Source of the DNA: Bradyrhizobium sp.
GTDB taxonomy: Bacteria; Pseudomonadota; Alphaproteobacteria; Rhizobiales; Xanthobacteraceae
DNA: 64,000 nucleotides
NCBI RefSeq assembly: GCF_016219575.1
Contig: NZ_JACRMG010000001.1
Coordinates: forward strand, 62,001-126,000
Direction: 5' to 3'
Below the pieces are notes generated by a model. The model saw only the letters and a program-made list of their open reading frames with translations, did no database searches and was not told where the DNA came from. Below are positions 61,365-64,000 of the stretch, piece after piece; position 1 is the stretch's first letter, and each line of letters starts with the position of its first letter. The translations under genes and the position numbers were made by a program.

Positions 61365-62495
61365 ATGGCAAGGCCGCTCAATGTTGCGATCATCGGCGCG
61401 GGCATGGGTGGCTTGGCGACCGCGGCAGCACTGCGCAAGGTCGGCATCGACGTCACCGTTTATGAGCAGGCAAGGCAGTTCGCGCGCCTGGGGGCCGGCA
61501 TCCAGGTCGGCTGCAATGCCATGAAGGTGTTGCGCGGGCTCGGCCTTGAGCAGCGCATGCGCAGCCATTCCTTCTATCCGCGTTCCTGGAACAACCGCGA
61601 CTGGTGCACCGGCGAGGTCAAGTTCGACATGATCTTCGGCGAGAGCGCCGAGCAGAAGTTCGGCGCGCCCTACCTGCTCGCCCATCGCGGCGACCTGCAT
61701 GCGGCGCTGGCGAGCGCCGTGCCCGAGCAATGCGTCAGGCTGAACCACAAGCTGGTCGGGCTGGATGAGGCGGCCGATGGCGTGCGTCTGACCTTTGCCG
61801 ATGGTGCGACCGTGACCGCCGATGCGGTGGTCGGCGCGGATGGCGTGCATTCGGTGGTACGCGACATTCTGTTCGACACGGCACCCGTGAACTACACCGG
61901 GCGCATCGCCTATCGCACGACCTATCCGGCCGCATTGCTCAATGGCGAAAAAATCGACGACTGCACCAAATGGTGGGGCGAGGACCGCCACATCGTCATC
62001 TATTATGTGAAGCCGGACCGCAGCGAGATCTATCTGGTCACCAGCCAGCCCGAACCGGATTTCCGCATCGAGTCATGGTCGGCCAAGGGTGACGTCGGGG
62101 AGTTGCGCAAGGCATTCGCCGGCTTCGACCGTCAGGTCGAGCAGGTGCTGGCGGCCTGTCCCGACGTGCACAAATGGGCCATCGTCGACCGGGAATCGCT
62201 CGATCGCTGGGCCGAGGGCAAGGTGACGCTGCTCGGCGATGCCTGCCACCCGATGACGCCCTACATGGCGCAGGGCGCGGCGATGGCCATCGAGGACGCC
62301 GCCGTGCTGTCGCGCTGCCTCGACGGCGTCGGCCGCGACGGCGTGGCGGACGCGTTCCGCCGCTTCGAAGCGACGCGCAAGGAACGCACCTCGCGCGTGC
62401 AGGCGACTTCGCGCGCGAATACGTGGCTGAGGCAGCGGACCGACGCCGACTGGGTCTATGGGTATGATGCGTGGACGGTGCCGCTCGCGGCGTGA
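61365..62495 (+). CDS. FAD-dependent monooxygenase, 6-hydroxynicotinate 3-monooxygenase (NicC)-like
   Basis: A 376-aa class A flavoprotein monooxygenase. FAD-binding GAGMGGLATAAALRKVG near residue 12, GADGVHSVVRDILF (DG motif) near 157, and GDACHPMTPYMAQGAAMAIEDA (second FAD motif) near 288 are intact. The sequence follows NicC of the nicotinate pathway closely, including RLGAGIQVGCNAMKVLRGLG, KWWGEDRH and NTWLRQRTDADWVYGYD, so hydroxylation of a hydroxylated pyridine or salicylate-like acid is likely. It starts 9 bp after the MoeA fusion gene. Many such ring substrates come from molybdenum hydroxylases, which fits its neighbours. Confidence 0.9.
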   Translation: MARPLNVAIIGAGMGGLATAAALRKVGIDVTVYEQARQFARLGAGIQVGCNAMKVLRGLGLEQRMRSHSFYPRSWNNRDWCTGEVKFDMIFGESAEQKFGAPYLLAHRGDLHAALASAVPEQCVRLNHKLVGLDEAADGVRLTFADGATVTADAVVGADGVHSVVRDILFDTAPVNYTGRIAYRTTYPAALLNGEKIDDCTKWWGEDRHIVIYYVKPDRSEIYLVTSQPEPDFRIESWSAKGDVGELRKAFAGFDRQVEQVLAACPDVHKWAIVDRESLDRWAEGKVTLLGDACHPMTPYMAQGAAMAIEDAAVLSRCLDGVGRDGVADAFRRFEATRKERTSRVQATSRANTWLRQRTDADWVYGYDAWTVPLAA

Positions 62496-63140
62496 TTATT
62501 CCCCATCGAGCGCCGCCAGCCGGTCGGCCTCCGCGATGTCCTCGACCGTATTGGCGTTGAAGAACGGATCGAGCGGCGTGACCGGCCACGTGACGGTGGC
62601 CAGAGGGTAGCGCGCCGTCCAGCGGTCGATTTTCCTGATGTCCTCGATCACCAGTGAATGGCGGAGCTCGTCGCGCAAGCTCACGTTCCACAGGCCGATT
62701 ACCGGATGCGATTGTCCGTCGGACGCGGCGACGGCGAGCTGTGCGTTCTCGGCGATGAGCGCCGCGTGCAACCGCGAAACGAGATCGCGCGGCAGGAACG
62801 GACAATCCGCCGCAGCGCTCAGCACCAGCGAGACATCGGGCCGGTTCGCTGCGACCCAGTCCAGTGCCGCCAGAATGCCGGCAAGGGGACCAGGGAAGTC
62901 CGCGACGCTGTCGGCGATGACAGGCAATCCGAACGGGGCAAAACGCGCGGGATCGCCGTTGGCGTTGATGATCAGCCCGTCGCATTGCGGCGCAAGGCGC
63001 GCGATCACGCGATCCAGGATGGTGCGGCCGGCGATTGTGCGCATCGGCTTGTCGCCGCCGCCCATCCGCCGCGCGAGACCGCCGGCAAGCAGCACGCCCG
63101 GGATTTTCGGGGCGCCTTCGCGCGCGGCGTCAGTCGTCAC
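62496..63140 (-). CDS. mobA: Molybdenum cofactor guanylyltransferase MobA
   Basis: A 214-aa nucleotidyltransferase that attaches GMP to Mo-molybdopterin, as needed by DMSO-reductase-family enzymes such as formate dehydrogenase. Signature [21 protein letters not shown] near residues 13-33, split here as [17 protein letters not shown], then [14 protein letters not shown] and [16 protein letters not shown]. The GTG at 63140 overlaps the fdhD stop by 11 bp and has AAGGGCGAAG upstream. An in-frame ATG at 63203 would overlap fdhD by 74 bp and is less likely. It is translated after fdhD in the same operon. Confidence 0.9.
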   Translation of the reverse strand: MTTDAAREGAPKIPGVLLAGGLARRMGGGDKPMRTIAGRTILDRVIARLAPQCDGLIINANGDPARFAPFGLPVIADSVADFPGPLAGILAALDWVAANRPDVSLVLSAAADCPFLPRDLVSRLHAALIAENAQLAVAASDGQSHPVIGLWNVSLRDELRHSLVIEDIRKIDRWTARYPLATVTWPVTPLDPFFNANTVEDIAEADRLAALDGE

Positions 63141-64000
63141 GCGCTTCGCCCTTGCGCTTGTGGCGCGCGGATTCTTCCTCGACGTAATCGAGGTTCTGGT
63201 CATAGACGAGGCGCTCCTGGCCGGACAGCGCGATGAAACGCTTGCCGCGCGTGCGGCCCACCAGCGTGAGTCCTACCTGCCGCGCCAGTTCGACGCCCCA
63301 GGCGGTGAAGCCGGAGCGCGAGACCAGGATCGGGATCCCCATCCGCACCGTCTTGATCACCATCTCCGATGTCAGCCGCCCGGTCGTGTACATGATCTTG
63401 TCGGCGGGATCGACGCCGTGCTGGAACATCCAGCCCGCGATCTTGTCGACCGCGTTGTGACGGCCGACGTCCTCGGTGTAGCAGATCGGCGCACCCTGCT
63501 TGCACAGCGCGCAGCCATGGATCGCGCCGGCCTCGAGATAAAGCGAGGGCATGGTGTTGATGGCATGCGTCATCTGGTAGAGCCACGATGTCCGCAGCTC
63601 CGCCTTCGGCAGCGCCACGCTCTCGACTGCTTCCATCAGATCGCCGAACGCCGTGCCCTGGGCGCAGCCGGAGGTCTGCGTGCGCTTCTTCAGCTTCTGC
63701 TCGAAATCGGTGTTGTGCTCGGTGCGAACGACAACCACCTGCAGGTCGTCGTGATACTCGACCTCGGTGACGACGTCGCCGTATTTGAGCATGTTCTGGT
63801 TGAGCAGGTAGCCGAGCGCCAGATATTCCGGATAGTCGCCGATCGTCATCATGGTGACGATCTCCTGGGCGTTCAGATACAGCGTCAGCGGCCGCTCGAC
63901 GGGGACCTTGATCTCGACCGCGGCCCCGTGCTGGTCGGTGCCGCGGACGCGCTCGGTCAGCCGCGGATCGTCCGGATTCGGCACGATCAGGGGGATGGGG
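63130..64000 (-). CDS. fdhD: Formate dehydrogenase accessory sulfurtransferase FdhD (5' end outside window)
   Basis: FdhD transfers sulfur from a cysteine desulfurase to the molybdenum cofactor of formate dehydrogenase. The active Cys pair is in [10 protein letters not shown], followed by [19 protein letters not shown] and [17 protein letters not shown], all standard. The frame is open to the window edge beyond the GTG at 63984 and reads PIPLIV there, so the natural start is probably just outside. mobA follows with an 11-bp overlap. A formate dehydrogenase operon probably lies beyond the right edge. Confidence 0.95.
   Translation of the reverse strand, partial: PIPLIVPNPDDPRLTERVRGTDQHGAAVEIKVPVERPLTLYLNAQEIVTMMTIGDYPEYLALGYLLNQNMLKYGDVVTEVEYHDDLQVVVVRTEHNTDFEQKLKKRTQTSGCAQGTAFGDLMEAVESVALPKAELRTSWLYQMTHAINTMPSLYLEAGAIHGCALCKQGAPICYTEDVGRHNAVDKIAGWMFQHGVDPADKIMYTTGRLTSEMVIKTVRMGIPILVSRSGFTAWGVELARQVGLTLVGRTRGKRFIALSGQERLVYDQNLDYVEEESARHKRKGEARDD

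Noticed and set aside
58935..61991. A frame of more than 1000 codons on the minus strand opposite the MoeA genes
   Set aside because: It is a GC-skewed shadow of the moeA-like and MoeA-fusion genes, and its product is repetitive in Arg, Ala and His without a recognisable domain.
1..64000. CRISPR arrays, rRNA genes, riboswitches and phage structural genes
   Set aside because: No regularly spaced repeats, rRNA segments, recognisable riboswitch cores or phage morphogenesis genes were seen.

Overview
The window looks like part of the chromosome of a high-GC alphaproteobacterium of the Bradyrhizobium/Rhodopseudomonas type. This is inferred from gene style: a tripartite-tricarboxylate (TctC) receptor, several orphan Liv-type binding proteins, a MoeA fused to a periplasmic-binding-like domain, HxlR regulators, and a palindromic repeat beginning GAGCATGAT. 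No rRNA or species marker is present.

The window has two parts that meet at a tRNA-Ile(CAU) gene (54446-54521, minus strand). To its left, a tyrosine integrase (53178-54428) and a small excisionase-like gene sit against the tRNA 3' end, the usual layout of an integrative element that targets a tRNA. Everything from the left edge to about 54.4 kb is therefore read as one large catabolic island whose far end lies outside the window. To the right is ordinary chromosome: binding proteins for TctC, TAXI-TRAP and Liv-type transporters, a run of molybdenum-cofactor genes (MoeA-like, MoeA-PBP fusion, mobA, fdhD) and a NicC-like flavin monooxygenase.

The island is a chain of small catabolic and regulatory modules. 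0-6.7 kb: oxidoreductases (two MDR dehydrogenases, two SDRs, an Old Yellow Enzyme), an alpha/beta hydrolase and a TetR with a readable promoter and operator. 6.8-12.5 kb: a LysR gene and a livHMG-SBP-livF operon in which three of five genes carry frameshifts. 12.7-20 kb: a hydantoinase/oxoprolinase-type HyuAB pair, a TetR, a mandelate-racemase-like enzyme, a thioesterase and a YhdH/AcuI-type reductase. 20.4-23.8 kb: HxlR regulators with a quinone reductase, an MDR reductase and an HxlR relic. 23.8-33 kb: a CoA-dependent pathway (acyl-CoA ligase, binding protein, Old Yellow Enzyme, crotonase, SDR, MaoC hydratase, LysR, second ligase). 33-36 kb: AraC regulator, ferredoxin and CYP153-like P450. 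36.2-47 kb: a visibly more AT-rich block with acetoacetyl-CoA synthetase, aldo/keto reductase, HxlR, binding protein, TetR and a three-subunit molybdenum hydroxylase with a 2-keto-4-pentenoate hydratase-like gene between its subunits. 47-52.4 kb: transposase relics, three isochorismatase-fold hydrolases and TetR/HxlR regulators linked by shared ATGATAATCAT operators.

The clearest new observations are operator networks readable from sequence (four operators in the 48.9/50.6 kb pair, two in the 38.2/38.5 kb pair, a 38-bp perfect palindrome at 40.47 kb), the decaying liv operon, enzymes lacking canonical catalytic residues (SDR without Tyr, isochorismatase-fold protein without Cys, MR-like enzyme with K-x-R), and the AT-rich molybdenum-hydroxylase pathway block, whose substrate I cannot name.
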